Shown piece by piece: positions 19,770 to 29,848 of a stretch of 64,000 bases of DNA. The stretch's first letter is position 1, and every line of letters starts with the position of its first letter. A model generated the notes under the pieces. It had not been told where the DNA came from, ran no database searches, and saw only the letters and a program-made list of their open reading frames with translations. The stretch is from Phascolarctos cinereus (taxonomy: Eukaryota > Chordata > Mammalia > Diprotodontia > Phascolarctidae). The translations under genes were made by a program, and so were the position numbers. The DNA lies in assembly GCF_002099425.1 (NCBI RefSeq), contig NW_018343972.1, positions 2,059,501 through 2,123,500 on the forward strand, written 5' to 3'.

Positions 19770-20270
19770 AATGCAGATGGGGGTGGTGGACCGCATCCTA
19801 GTTTAGGGAACAACATGAGCAAAAATCATAGAAGTAAGAAAGTGTAGTCTTTGTACCCTGCTTGTACAGCAAGCAGTCCTATTTGGCCAGAGTGTAGAGG
19901 AGATGAATATAGTGCTATGAGATAAAGCTGAAAAGCTAAGATGGTACCACATAGGGGAGGGCCTTGAAGGGCAAACTCAGGAGTCCGAACTTTACTTGAT
20001 AGGCAATAGGAATCCAGGGATTTTGTTGGTTTTCACTTTTTCACTAGGACAAATGTCTTACACATAGTAGGCACCTAAAAATATTGGTTTAAATAAATGA
20101 GTTTTGAGCAAAAGAACCAGGTTGATGCTCGAGGAAAGATTTGTCCATCAGTTGATGAAGGATGGATCAGAGGGCAGAGAAGACCCTGTGAGGAGGCCCT
20201 GGCAATAGTCCAGGTGGGGTAGTAACAAGGGCCTGCAGTAGGGTGATGGCAGGGGGAGATCCTGTCTTCT
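19770..20270 (-). mobile_element. L2 LINE fragment
   Basis: GGGCCTTGAAGGGCAAACTC, ACTTGATAGGCAATAGGAAT, then after a short L2 3' end, CTGGCAATAGTCCAGGTGGG and CAAGGGCCTGCAGTAGGGTG. These are reverse-strand L2 reverse-transcriptase and downstream landmarks. Confidence 0.7.
20050..20100 (+). mobile_element. L2 3' terminus inside the minus-strand L2
   Basis: TCTTACACATAGTAGGCACC and TAAAAATATTGGTTTAAATA are a plus-strand L2 tip interrupting the L2 of 19770-20270. Confidence 0.45.
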
Positions 20271-20659
20271 AGAGCTCCTTTGTGCTCATTACTCACTCAT
20301 TCCTACCCTGCCTCCCTAACCTATCCATAAGACAGACACTTAGCATCTGAAATCTTTTGCACAAAGCGAGGTCCCTGGCCCTGTTCATATACTGTTTTCT
20401 TTGCGGCACACATGTAAAGACTTTTAAGTTGGCTGCTCTGTTTTATAAGGTTGCTCCTTCCTGCCCTTACTTTATTACATCTGTTCTTTGGGGCACGGTA
20501 TTATAAATTGGGCATGCGATGATGTGTAATCACTAACTGAAAAGCCAATACTTTTTTTTTATGCTACAACAGCAGCAAAGCAAATAAAAGACAAGAATGA
20601 CAGGGCTTGAGCCGTTCTTGACAGAGGGATTTATGGGCACATGTATATTTAAAATCTAA
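20271..20659. other. unassigned sequence
   Basis: No gene or repeat recognised. Confidence 0.4.
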
Positions 20660-21085
20660 TTTGAAATGGAAGAGGCAGCATGATATAGAGTAAAGAATGC
20701 TATGTTGGGAGTCAGAGGAATAGGGATGCTGGCTCTGGTGGACTTGGCCTGGAGTCAGAAACACCTGAGTTCCAGTTTGGTCTCAGCTATTCACTGGTTG
20801 TGTGACCCTGGAAAGTCACTTACTCTCTGTCTGTCTCAGTTTCCTCAACTGTAAAATGGGGATAATAATAGCGCCTGCTTCCTAGGGTTGTTGTAAGAGC
20901 TATATAATTATGTATTATTATCGTTATTATTATTGCTACTACTACTGCTGTTACTACTACTAGTACTACTGCTACTACTACCACTACTTCTACTACTACT
21001 GTGGTGGCCAGGGCAAGTCATTTGACTTCTTTGACTTCAGTTTCCTCATCTATGAAATAAGAATGTTGGACTAAGTTCTCTAGGT
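20660..21085 (+). mobile_element. MIR CORE-SINE split by a second MIR
   Basis: The outer copy has GGCAGCATGATATAGAGTAA and GGGAGTCAGAGGAATAGGG on the left and GGGCAAGTCATTTGACTTCT and CAGTTTCCTCATCTATGAAA on the right (21003-21085). The inner copy lies at 20725-21001. Confidence 0.8.
20725..21001 (+). mobile_element. MIR/THER CORE-SINE, nested copy with trinucleotide tail
   Basis: GGCCTGGAGTCAGAAACACC, TTGTGTGACCCTGGAAAGTC, CTCAGTTTCCTCAACTGTAA and GCGCCTGCTTCCTAGGGTTG, ending in a CTA/CTG trinucleotide run. Flanks CTCTGGTGG and CTGTGGTGG are a likely 9-bp target duplication with one mismatch. Confidence 0.8.
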
Positions 21086-21104
21086 CGGACTAAGTTCATC
21101 TCTG

Positions 21105-21415
21105 CCAGGTAATGCAATGGCTAGAGCTCTGAGCCATGAGTATGAAGACTTGAGTTCAAACATGGTGTCAGATACTTACTAGCAGTATGACTCTGGGGAA
21201 GTCACTTAACCTCTGACTGCCTCAGTTTCTTCAACTGTAAAATGAGGATGAGGATGATGATGATGATGATGATAATAATAATAATAATAATAATAACAAC
21301 AACAACAACAACACCTGCCCCTCAGGGTTGTGTGAGGATCAAATCAGATATTTGTAAAGCACTTAACCTAGTGCTTGGCACATAGTAGGTGCTCAATAAA
21401 TGCTCATTATCTTTC
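21105..21415 (+). mobile_element. MIR/THER CORE-SINE with L2-type end
   Basis: GGCTAGAGCTCTGAGCCATG, CTTAACCTCTGACTGCCTCA, an internal microsatellite, CTCAGGGTTGTGTGAGGATC and CTTGGCACATAGTAGGTGCT. Confidence 0.85.
21243..21313 (+). repeat. (GAT)n(AAT)n(AAC)n compound microsatellite
   Basis: Three trinucleotide blocks in series, grown from the TAATAATAG site inside the SINE. Confidence 0.95.
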
Positions 21416-21664
21416 TTCCTTCTCTTCCAAGTTTAAATGTAGGATCCTATGATAACATTGCAATTCTAATGGTGCTGGTTCCCTCAGCAATCCTTGTTTC
21501 TGTTTGCTTCCTGGAAGAGTTTTCCAAATGCCTGATAGTTTTGGGATAGGGATGGGGAGAGAGACAGTAAGATATTTTGCTTCTAGGCTTCTAGGCTCAT
21601 TGCTTTGTAAGTATTTAACTATTGCCTCAGCCTGAGAGGTGGTGTTATCTGGTGGAAAAAAGCC

Positions 21665-21722
21665 CCAGATTTGGAAGACAAGGAAGAAAGGAAACAAGCA
21701 TTTGTTAAGCACCTACTATTTT
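21665..21722 (-). mobile_element. L2 3' terminus
   Basis: AACAAGCATTTGTTAAGCAC with CTACTATT is the reverse of the L2 tip. Confidence 0.5.
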
Positions 21723-22384
21723 AAGTAAATCTTAAAGTGCTTTTTTATTCATCCCTTGAGGCCCTTCACTTTCCCTAGTTGCTTTCTCCTGCATACTCTC
21801 TAGTTTATCAATTCCTTCTTACTGTAGAGAGACCTGGGAAAGGCCAAGCTATGTTATCTAGGGAGGAGTAGATAAAGGTCACCAGGCTTTTCAGCCTTCT
21901 CTTGCTAGCATTGCCACTGCTATTTCTATAGGACAGAGAAGCAAAATGGAGAAAGTTGAAAGTAGTTTTCTCACTATGGTATTACCCAGTTTCTTCTCTG
22001 CTTGAGAAAATAGAGTCCTAGAGATATCTGTCTAGCTGGCAGAATAGATGACCTAAGAAAAATCATTTTCTGATCATGTCAGTTGACAGCCAAACAGAGA
22101 GCCTGGAGGGAGACAGCAGAGAAAAGTCAAACAGAATAGTTAAGAGGAGAGTTAAACAAAGGAATTTAGAGAAGTCTTAAATAGAAGAGCTCTAATAAGA
22201 GTTCAATAGCAGACCTCCTCTTATCCTGGGCCTTTGTTACCTAATAATGGTACCTGGCTGAGGGAAGGAGCTTCTCATCTATCACTTGAGAGGTTGAATG
22301 AGAAGCATTGTAGGAAATTCATAGTCATTGGCCATGGAGAGCTATAATGCTCTTTTTCAGGGACTGAATCTTGCCATCTCCAGT
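21723..22384. other. unassigned sequence
   Basis: No gene or familiar repeat. The purine-rich strand at 22090-22200 could be part of an old element I cannot name. Confidence 0.35.
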
Positions 22385-22565
22385 AGATTATTGTTGCTTG
22401 TCCTTCCTTCTTGAAGAGGACCAATGACATCGGGAGGGTGATGTCTTGACTTGCAAGTGAGTTGGAGTTGAGTGAGGCAGGGCTGTGCAAAGTCATTAGC
22501 CTCCATCTCTCCTTCAGAGACTCCTCCAGTGGCAAGACATAGGCCAAGACAACTGGCAATGGTCC
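22385..22565 (-). mobile_element. RTE-derived SINE
   Basis: TTGTTGCTTGTCCTTCCTTC, TTGAAGAGGACCAATGACAT, TGATGTCTTGACTTGCAAGT, GGCAGGGCTGTGCAAAGTCA and GGCAAGACATAGGCCAAGAC align in order with the element at 26430-26605. The TTG-rich start is the 3' end of the element, so it reads on the minus strand. Confidence 0.65.
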
Positions 22566-23589
22566 CCCATTTCTACTTCTATAAACATATCCAAGACTGA
22601 CAGATTTTAGGGTCCCAAAGTAGTAGTTCCACCATCGTTAGCAAAAACAGATTGTAAGATTTTAAAAACTCATTTATAGTCCAGTTTGGTGTCACCTTTG
22701 GCAGCTACCTCCCTCCTTTTGTCATGAAGGGCAGAGTTGCAAATAGCTCTAAAGATGGCATTTCAGCTAAGGACAATGACCGAAGTACAGCAGGAAGCTG
22801 AAAGAGCTATAGTTCTCTCTAAGGGGAAGACTTATTGACTGAAGTCCTGCCTAGTATATGGTAGGGGTGCCTGAAATAATTACTTAGCCCTCCCTGCAGG
22901 GGAGAGACAAACAAACTAACCACAATTTCTCTAGTGATTGTTGGACAGGTTATTAAGTGACCACGAAGATAGCTGGACAGCTGAATAGCGACTGAAGTAG
23001 TGGAGATACCTGATGAAGAGAAGTTGAGACACAATGCCAACAGGTGGGGATAGGGGGTGGGGAGACAAAATACCTGGAAGGGAGGATTTGAGATCAGTGT
23101 CTCGTTGGGAGCAGGTCGGTAGAGAGAAGCTCAATGACATCAATCCAAGATGTCGGCACCTTTGAAATGCCAGAGGCATTGGTTGTACCTTCATTCATAT
23201 TCCTTATTCATAAACGGTGCCATGGCCACGGATATCTGCCCCGTACGTGATTTCTATGCAAGTCTACTCTTCCCTGTATGAGTATATGTGTAAATGATGG
23301 GAAGGTTAAGTTTAAAGTCTACGAAGGGGATGTTGTGTTATTACTTGCTGTTTAATTAAACTGTTTTGTTGTCAAGTGTGTCCTTTGACTGACTAGAAAA
23401 ATGAAGCCGTTTGTGAGGTCTTGGAGAAGTTTCTAATCTACAAAGTATGTAGAATCTGGCGTCAATAACTTGTGCTGACTGATCAGTATAAAAATTATTT
23501 CTTGTCAGGAATTCTTCATTTTGGATGGCCTAACCCCCACAGGGGTCCATTGGGAAAAAAAAGTTCAGGTTGTAATTCAACAGCCACAA
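22566..23589. other. unassigned, about 1 kb
   Basis: No exon or repeat I can name. GGGATAGGGGGTGGGGAG near 23047 is G-rich. An old LTR-type origin is possible but unsupported. Confidence 0.35.
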
Positions 23590-23670
23590 TCTGATACACA
23601 TCAAATGAGATAACACGTGAAGTTCTTTGTAAATTGTAAAGTTTATCGATTCTGTTGTATATAATAATTT
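23590..23670 (+). mobile_element. MIR 3' part
   Basis: CATCAAATGAGATAACACGT, GAAGTTCTTTGTAAATTGTA are the MIR tail. Confidence 0.55.
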
Positions 23671-23694
23671 ATATGGGCATACATATATACACAT

Positions 23695-23757
23695 GGTGTC
23701 CCAAAAGTCTTAGTAACATTTAAAACTATTTAAATGTATGTTATGTATTAGCTACTA
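23695..23757 (+). mobile_element. mariner-like element end
   Basis: GGTGTCCCAAAAGTCTTAGT followed by AACATTTAAAACTATTTAAA. The same terminal motif occurs at 26056. It matches the end type of mariner-family elements; no opposite end is found. Confidence 0.55.
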
Positions 23758-23799
23758 TCTAAAATACATAGCTTTTATATACATACTGTGTATATATAT

Positions 23800-24380
23800 A
23801 GTCAATTCTGTTATAATGTGACATACATTTCTAAAAATTACTGCTTTATGCAAAATCATACAATAAAAATTATAGGGCTTATGGGAAAAACTGGTGTACA
23901 ACACTCAAAAACATTGTCAGTAACACAAAAAAGATAGGAACCTAATAAAAATGGTAGCACAGCTTTATACATGTTAAATGGTTAAGAAATACACAAATAT
24001 TACAATAAATAGTGGTTATGTCTATTGCCTCAGGCTGCTGCTTGCCATGTACCCCATGTTCCCTTGGGGCCCAGGCTGACAAAGTTCTAGGGCTACTGAT
24101 TAGAGGGTGGCTTCAGCAGCAATTTGAGCAAGCGGGGTGGGAGGGTACCACTGAAGAAAATGGAAAAGGATGGGAGCAGACGGAGTTTGTATTCAGACTA
24201 GCCCTCATCTGTCCCCAGCTCCTATTCATCTATACTAGAAGATATATAATAAATATGGCACTTTACCTTGAAAAAGATCTTGTTTGTTTGTGGAAGTGGC
24301 CATCAGAAGAGTTGTGGCTTATGAGTTATTGTGAGGTAGTGCAGCTTTCTGTATGCTTGTCCATCCCCCCCCCCCTTTTA
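23800..24380. other. unclassified, possible DNA-transposon remnant
   Basis: TTATGCAAAATCATACAATA and AAAATTATAGGGCTTATGGG recall ancient mammalian DNA transposons, but no inverted ends are seen. A 123-residue open frame at 24012-24383 has no recognised domain. Confidence 0.3.
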
Positions 24381-24559
24381 TAAATGCCTTCATTATGAAC
24401 TAAGAATGTCCCATGACCGATTGGTAAAAAGACATCAGTTGGAAGTTATTAGCTATGACTTGGAGAGGATTCTGACTGCAAATACCTAGAACCGAGGATA
24501 GCTTACTGGAGAGCTCAAAGATGAAGGAGGCTCTGAGTGCTACGATAATTATTTGTCTA

Positions 24560-24720
24560 CATAGCTTTCCTCTCATTAGATTGTACATTGAATGAGAACA
24601 AGGTCTGCCATACATGTGGATTGTAAAATCAAAGGAGATAATAGTATCTAAAATGCTCTGAAAGCCAAAAAGTACTATATAAATGTATGCTGTTGTCATC
24701 ATTATTGTTATTAAATCCAT
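24560..24720 (+). mobile_element. L2 piece followed by MIR tail
   Basis: CTCTCATTAGATTGTACATT (L2), then AAATCAAAGGAGATAATAGT, AATGCTCTGAAAGCCAAAAA and CTATATAAATGTATGC (MIR tail). Confidence 0.6.
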
Positions 24721-24754
24721 ATTCCCCTTACCTAGCAGAGTGTCTTCTACACGG

Positions 24755-24812
24755 TTTTTGTTGTTCAGTTGTTTTAGTCATGTCTGACTTTTCATGACAC
24801 TATTTGGTTCTT
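24755..24812 (-). mobile_element. MAR1-type SINE, RTE-like tail only
   Basis: TTGTTGTTCAGTTGTTTTAG, TCATGTCTGACTTTTCATGA match the tails of the MAR1 SINEs at 53083 and 58031. Confidence 0.65.
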
Positions 24813-24821
24813 CTTTTTAAA

Positions 24822-25850
24822 TTCAGCATTTTATTTTTCTCAAATTACACGTAAAACAATTTTTAACTTTCATTTTTAAAACCGAGTTCCAAATTCTCTC
24901 CCTTCCTTCCTCCCCATCCCTCTCACTGAGAAGGCAAGCAATTGATAACAGGTTATACATGTATAGTCATGTGAAACGTACTTCCATATTAGTCACGTTG
25001 TGAAAGAAAACATGGACAACCCCCCCCCCCAAAGCCTCAAGAAAAATAAAGAAAATTTAAAAGGTATTCTTCAATATGTATTCAGACACCACCAGTTCTT
25101 TCTCTGGGGATGAATAGTATTTTTCATCATAAATCCTTCAGTTATTTTGGGTCATTGTATTGCTAAGTATAGCTAAGTCATTCACAGCTGATCATCTTAC
25201 AATATTGCTATTACTTTGTACACAGTACATTTCACTTTGAATCAGCTTATGTAAGTCTTTCAAGGTTTTTCTGAGAGCATCTGCACATCATTTCTTATAG
25301 CACAACAGTATTCTGTTATAATCACATACTACAATTTGTTCAACTATTCCCCAATTGATGGGCATCTCCTCAATTTCCAATTCTTTGCCATCAGAAAAGA
25401 GCTGCTTTAAATATTTTTGTACATGTAGTTCCTTTTCTTTCTTTCTTTTTTTTTAAATCTCTTTTTGGTTACAGACTTAGTAGTGGTATAGCTAGGTCAA
25501 AGGGTATGCATGGTTTTATAGCCCTTTGGGTATAGTCCCAAATTGCTCTCCAGAGTAATTGGATCAGTTCACAACTCCAATAGTGCATTATTGTCTCATT
25601 TTTTTCCCACATCCACTCCAGCATTTGTCATTTCCCTTTTCTGTCCTATTAGCTAATCTAATAGGTATGAGGTAGTATCTCAGAATTGTTTTAATTTGCA
25701 TTTCTCCAATCAATAGTGATTTAGAGCATTTTTTTCACATGGCTATAGATAGCTTTGATTACTCATCTAAAAACTGTTCATATATTTTGATCATTTATCA
25801 GTTGGGGATGGTTCTTATTTTTATAAATTAACTTTCTATGTTCTTGTGGA
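24822..25850 (-). mobile_element. L1 LINE 3' region
   Basis: The 3' end is at the left. AGTTCCAAATTCTCTCCCTT, GTTCTTTCTCTGGGGATGAA, CAATTGATGGGCATCTCCTC, CCAATTCTTTGCCATCAGAA and GGTCAAAGGGTATGCATGG are reverse L1 3'-UTR and distal landmarks. The upstream limit is unclear and may reach 25980. Confidence 0.8.
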
Positions 25851-25982
25851 AAAAATTACACGTCAATAAACTCAAAATTCTAGCTATGCTCAAAATGTTC
25901 CCCAATATCTTAATCTCATTGGAGCAAATTTGTATTTTCAAAACAAGCATTATAGCAGAACTGACTGCATATGTATGTGTGT

Positions 25983-26040
25983 GTATACACACACACACAC
26001 ACACACACTCACACACACTCATATATATTTACACACGTAC
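25983..26040 (+). repeat. (CA)n microsatellite
   Basis: TATACACACACACACACAC with a few T interruptions. Confidence 0.95.
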
Positions 26041-26055
26041 ATCTTACTTATATAA

Positions 26056-26160
26056 GGTGTCCCAAAAGTCTTAGGGCAGTTTTAAGCTATTAAAACATAT
26101 TATAGGTCAGACCAGCTGCTTTAAAATAACTATTGCATTGTATATTATTGTGGGTCAAAG
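26056..26160 (+). mobile_element. mariner-like element end
   Basis: GGTGTCCCAAAAGTCTTAGG then GCAGTTTTAAGCTATTAAAA, a better preserved relative of the end at 23695. No transposase segment is recognised after it. Confidence 0.55.
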
Positions 26161-26379
26161 TGTTATTATAGCTCTAGGGTATTAGTGTGTGGCAATGTAC
26201 CTAAAGCCACATAAAGGACTGTTAATTAAAGGAATGCCTCATGACCTGAGAAATAAGGACATTGAAAGTACCTTATATAGTGTTCTGGATATTTGGGGCT
26301 TATGTGTGAAATATTTACTTAATCCTGTGGGGAGGATCTAACCCTATTTTCTGTAAATTATCTGGCAAATAGATTGTTA

Positions 26380-26429
26380 CTGAGTAGGGGAGTGATATGG
26401 TCAGATCTGTGCTTTAGGATTATCTTATG
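26380..26429 (-). mobile_element. L2 LINE, left part of a split copy
   Basis: TGAGTAGGGGAGTGATATGG, TCAGATCTGTGCTTTAGGAT is reverse L2 (CTAAAGCACAGATCTGA...). It continues at 26610. Confidence 0.75.
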
Positions 26430-26605
26430 TTGTTGTTGTTTGTCCTTCATTCTTGAAGAGGACCATGACATAAGGAAGATGATGCCATGACTTGCAAATG
26501 AATTGGATTTAGGTGAGGGAGGGCTGTGTAAAGTCACCAGCCTCACTTTCTCCTCCAGAGCCATCTGGGTTCAGTGGCAAGATATAGATCAGGATGACTG
26601 AAGAT
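26430..26605 (-). mobile_element. RTE-derived SINE inside an L2
   Basis: TTGTTGTTGTTTGTCCTTCA, TTCTTGAAGAGGACCATGAC, ATGATGCCATGACTTGCAAA, CACTTTCTCCTCCAGAGCCA and AGTGGCAAGATATAGATCAG. It interrupts the L2 between 26429 and 26610. Confidence 0.75.
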
Positions 26606-26609
26606 GGCC

Positions 26610-26830
26610 CCAAATCATCGTGGCAACCATGCAAAGGATGGGTTGGAGAGAGGGAGAGCCTTGAGGCAGGAGAACAATGGTGAGGCTTGTGTCATAGTCC
26701 AGGTTGGAGGTGGTGAGGACCTGAACAAGGTTGGTAGCTGGATGAGTGGAGAGAAGGGAACAGATCTGAGAGATGCAGAGATAGAATTGACAAGATTTGG
26801 CAACTCAAAGGCTCAGCATTCAATCTCGTA
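26610..26830 (-). mobile_element. L2 LINE, right part
   Basis: GGATGGGTTGGAGAGAGGG, GTGTCATAGTCCAGGTTGGA, GGTGAGGACCTGAACAAGG and GAATTGACAAGATTTGGCAA match reverse L2. The 91-residue open frame here is a by-product of this strand. Confidence 0.75.
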
Positions 26831-27062
26831 TATAGTCTGGGCCCGAAAGTCACAGTGTTGGAGTATTTACAAAGGTTAGAGGAGCAATTTAGCAAATCAA
26901 AAACTCCACAGTGAGCCTATGCCCAGTTCCTTAATATCTTTCATTCTCCAAGTCATGCTGTGGGTAGATAGGACTTAATTCTCGAAGGAGCAGTAAAACC
27001 AGAAGCTATAGATGCTGTCATACTGTCGCTAGCAAGCTCAGGACTGTTGGATGACAGGCAGC

Positions 27063-27404
27063 TCTCAGTGGATTGACCTGAAACATGAGAAACAGTGGAT
27101 TGTATATGAGCATATGAGTATATGACACTTGATTACAGAGAGAAAAAATTCCATGACATAGAAAAATGCTTTCCAAAACACTTTCTCATGTATAAGCTAA
27201 TGAAAGAACGAGGGAGGCCATCTCTGGTCACTCAGATTCCAAGAAGGAGGCTTGTGAGAAGTGTGCTGAGTAATGGTCAGTGCTGCTTCTCCCAGAAAGA
27301 CCACAGATCTTGGAACTGGAGATGAGAGTAGAATGAAACACCATCAACAGAGCAATGAGAAAGAGACAGATCCATATTTTGTGATAGCTATAGGATACAT
27401 GGAT
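27063..27404 (+). repeat. 342-bp duplicated block, copy 1
   Basis: Starts CTCAGTGGATTGACCTGAAA and ends near GATAGCTATAGGATACATGG. The same order of words returns at 28893-29230, 1.83 kb downstream, same strand. It matches no repeat family I know. Confidence 0.85.
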
Positions 27405-27641
27405 GTATGTATACTGGACATACTTGAAAGGGGAATACAGAATTGGTTAGGAAGAGGCACATACCTATTGGACCAGTTTTAGGATAATGAGAACAAGATC
27501 ATGGACAGAAGTCAACCCAGACCCCAAAGAACCTAAGCCTTCTGTCCTGGACTTATAGGATCTCACACTCGAGAAACTCTAAGGTTTGTGGATAGGTTTC
27601 AGTTATTCTGTAAGAAAAATTTGAAAAAGATACCTCCAAAA

Positions 27642-27841
27642 CAGGGGTTCTTAAACTGGGGTCCATGGATGATAGATTTTAGGAGGTTCATGAACTTGCT
27701 TTTAAAAAATATTTTGATAACTATTTCAATGTAAATTGTTTTCCTTTGTATTTTATTTTCATGCATTTCTTCTGAGAAAGGGTCCATAAGTTTCACCACA
27801 TTTCCAAGAGTCCATTACATACAAAAGGTTAAGAACTACTG
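27642..27841 (+). mobile_element. hAT-Charlie type miniature element (MER33-like)
   Basis: About 200 bp with ends CAGGGGTTCTTAAACT and AGGTTAAGAACTACTG, which are imperfect inverted repeats. GGGGTCCATGGATGATAGAT and GAGAAAGGGTCCATAAG are typical interior words. The 8 bp on either side do not match clearly. Confidence 0.7.
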
Positions 27842-27959
27842 GACTAGATGGTCCTTTTAGTTGTGAGATTCTGTGATTTTGAAAAATTGGAATGCTCTCT
27901 GTCTCCCATTCTTGTCCTTTCTTTTCCAGCTTCCATGATTTGGCTCTCCCTCTTTCCTC

Positions 27960-28260
27960 CATGCTTGGGTGGGCTTCTACCTTATCTCCATCTGGAGAAG
28001 TCCCTGCCTTCCTTTAAGGAATCACTTATGCCACTACTTTCATCTTGAAGCTTTCTTTCTCTGACTCCACTTTCTCCCCAAGTGAAAGTGATCTCTCCCT
28101 CCTCAAATATCTCCTAGCACTTTGCCTGGACCTCTCCCTTGTGTTTATCTTACTCTCTCCTGTCACAGTTATTTCTCCCTCCTACTAAATTTGTTACTTG
28201 AAAGTAGGGTCTGTGCTGTAGCTATATTTTTTAATTCTGATGTTTCCCTGCCAAGTTACC
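27960..28260 (+). mobile_element. L2 LINE 3' portion
   Basis: CCTTCCTTTAAGGAATCACT, CATCTTGAAGCTTTCTTTCT and CTCTCCCTCCTCAAATATCT correspond to the L2 segment before the 3' end, which continues at 28400 after a microsatellite. Confidence 0.65.
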
Positions 28261-28274
28261 TTGCATTTATTTTG

Positions 28275-28390
28275 TATGTATATATACATACATATCTATA
28301 TCTAAATCCATATCTATATCTGTATACCTATATCCATATTTATAAATCTATATCTATATCTTTATCTCTATATATCTCCCTATCTCTATA
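28275..28390 (+). repeat. (TATATC)n simple repeat
   Basis: TATATCTATATCT-type units with drift. Grown inside the L2. Confidence 0.9.
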
Positions 28391-28399
28391 ATTACTGTT

Positions 28400-28580
28400 G
28401 TCTCTCCATTCCCTCCCCCATCCAGGACAGGGATTATTTCACTTCTGTCTTTGTGTGTAGCACAATGCCTAGAACACAGTAGCTCCTTAATTAAATGCTT
28501 ATTTATGGATTGATGGTCCTTACCATTTATAACAGGGTCTTGGGTACAGTGAGTATTCAATAAATGTGCAATTAAATTGA
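28400..28580 (+). mobile_element. L2 3' end and a second L2 tip
   Basis: CCAGGACAGGGATTATTTCA, GTAGCACAATGCCTAGAACA (first end), then TACAGTGAGTATTCAATAAA (second tip). Confidence 0.65.
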
Positions 28581-28664
28581 GTTGCCCAGTCTTACCTTTC
28601 TTTAGCTTCGACAGCCTTTAAGAGTCATATGTTTCTAGACCATGACAATTGTCATGATCAAAGG

Positions 28665-28750
28665 CTGACATAGGATCACAAATTAGAGAGGAAGGTAGGG
28701 ATCAACTAATCTAACTCATTGCTCTTATTTTGCAGAAGAAGAAACTGACG
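28665..28750 (-). mobile_element. MIR fragment
   Basis: ATTAGAGAGGAAGGTAGGGA and TATTTTGCAGAAGAAGAAAC in minus-strand order. Confidence 0.55.
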
Positions 28751-28892
28751 CCTACCCCTCGCTTCCGTTTTCTTTGCACCATTATCCAGAGGACCCTCCA
28801 TATTTCTGTTTACCCTGTCCTATATATTCGGAACAATGGGAAAAGGTTTTGGGGGGAATTTCAGATTGTTTTTATATGGAACACCACCAACA

Positions 28893-29230
28893 CTCAGTGG
28901 ATTGACCTGAAATGTGAGAAATAGTGGAATGTATATGAGCAGCTGCTAGAGACAGTGGAGCTACTTGGGAAAGACATGATTACAGGGAGAGAAAATTCTA
29001 GACATAGAAATATGCTTTCCAAAACATTTTCTTGTGTGTAAGCTAAAGAAAGTATGAGGGAGGCCATCTCTGGTCACTCACATTCCAAGAAGGAGGCTCA
29101 TGTGCTGAGTAATGGTCAGTACTGCTCCTCCCAGAAAAATCATAGATCATGCAACCAGAGATGAGGATAGCATGAAACATCATCAGCAGAGCAATCAGAA
29201 TATTCTGTGATAGCTATAGGATACATGGAT
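28893..29230 (+). repeat. 338-bp duplicated block, copy 2
   Basis: Starts CTCAGTGGATTGACCTGAAA, contains GGAGGCCATCTCTGGTCACT and GTGCTGAGTAATGGTCAGT as in copy 1, and ends ATAGCTATAGGATACATGG. Small insertions and deletions separate the copies; identity by eye is roughly 80-85 percent. Confidence 0.85.
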
Positions 29231-29386
29231 ATAGTCCCTAACAGAGATGCCTATGTAACTAACTGTATCATTCAGGTAAATTTTAGAGTTAAGATTATTT
29301 TAAATAGTAGCTTAAAAAGACAGTGTTGGTATGTTACTGTTACACTTAGGATACCACTCTGCCTTTGTTTTATTAAAACGCATTTC

Positions 29387-29535
29387 TTTCTTTTTTGGTT
29401 AGGCAATGGGGTTAAGTGACTTGCCCAGCCAGGGTCACACAGCTAGTAAGTATTAGGTGTCTGAGGCCAGATTTGAACTCAGGTCCTCCTGAATCCAGGG
29501 CCAGTGTTCTATCCATTGTGCCACCTAGCTGCCCC
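29387..29535 (-). mobile_element. tRNA-derived SINE (WSINE1-like)
   Basis: Reverse of the usual order: T-rich start, GGGGTTAAGTGACTTGCCCA, GAACTCAGGTCCTCCTGAAT, CCACCTAGCTGCCCC end. Flanks TTTATTAAAACGCATTTC and TTTATTAACTCATTTC are a worn target duplication. Confidence 0.92.
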
Positions 29536-29848
29536 TTTATTAACTCATTTCAAAGCTCCTTCTTCTGATTCCCCATCTTGCTATTAAAGTGCCCCTGGTT
29601 TCTTAGGTGCTATTATGGAGAATATCTACTTTGGCTGGGTCTATCAAGATAGAAAGACATGGTGAACAGTTATATATCTGCCAGTCCAGTCAAATTTTGG
29701 AGGTCCATGAACCTTAGAAAGTTGTCCATGAGGTGATGGATTTTTTTCATAGCCACTCAAAGAGACCATCTATTAAGGTGTAGGAGATTGGGAGTTACAC
29801 AAGTAGAAGAAATGCCCATATGGGTGAAATTACTATCCTTTGCAGCAT

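Noticed and set aside
22566-23589. LTR-like reading of the 1-kb block
   Set aside because: No paired ends, primer site or target duplication could be found.
24012-24383. 123-residue open frame
   Set aside because: No domain, low-complexity end (PPPLL), and likely in an old transposon.
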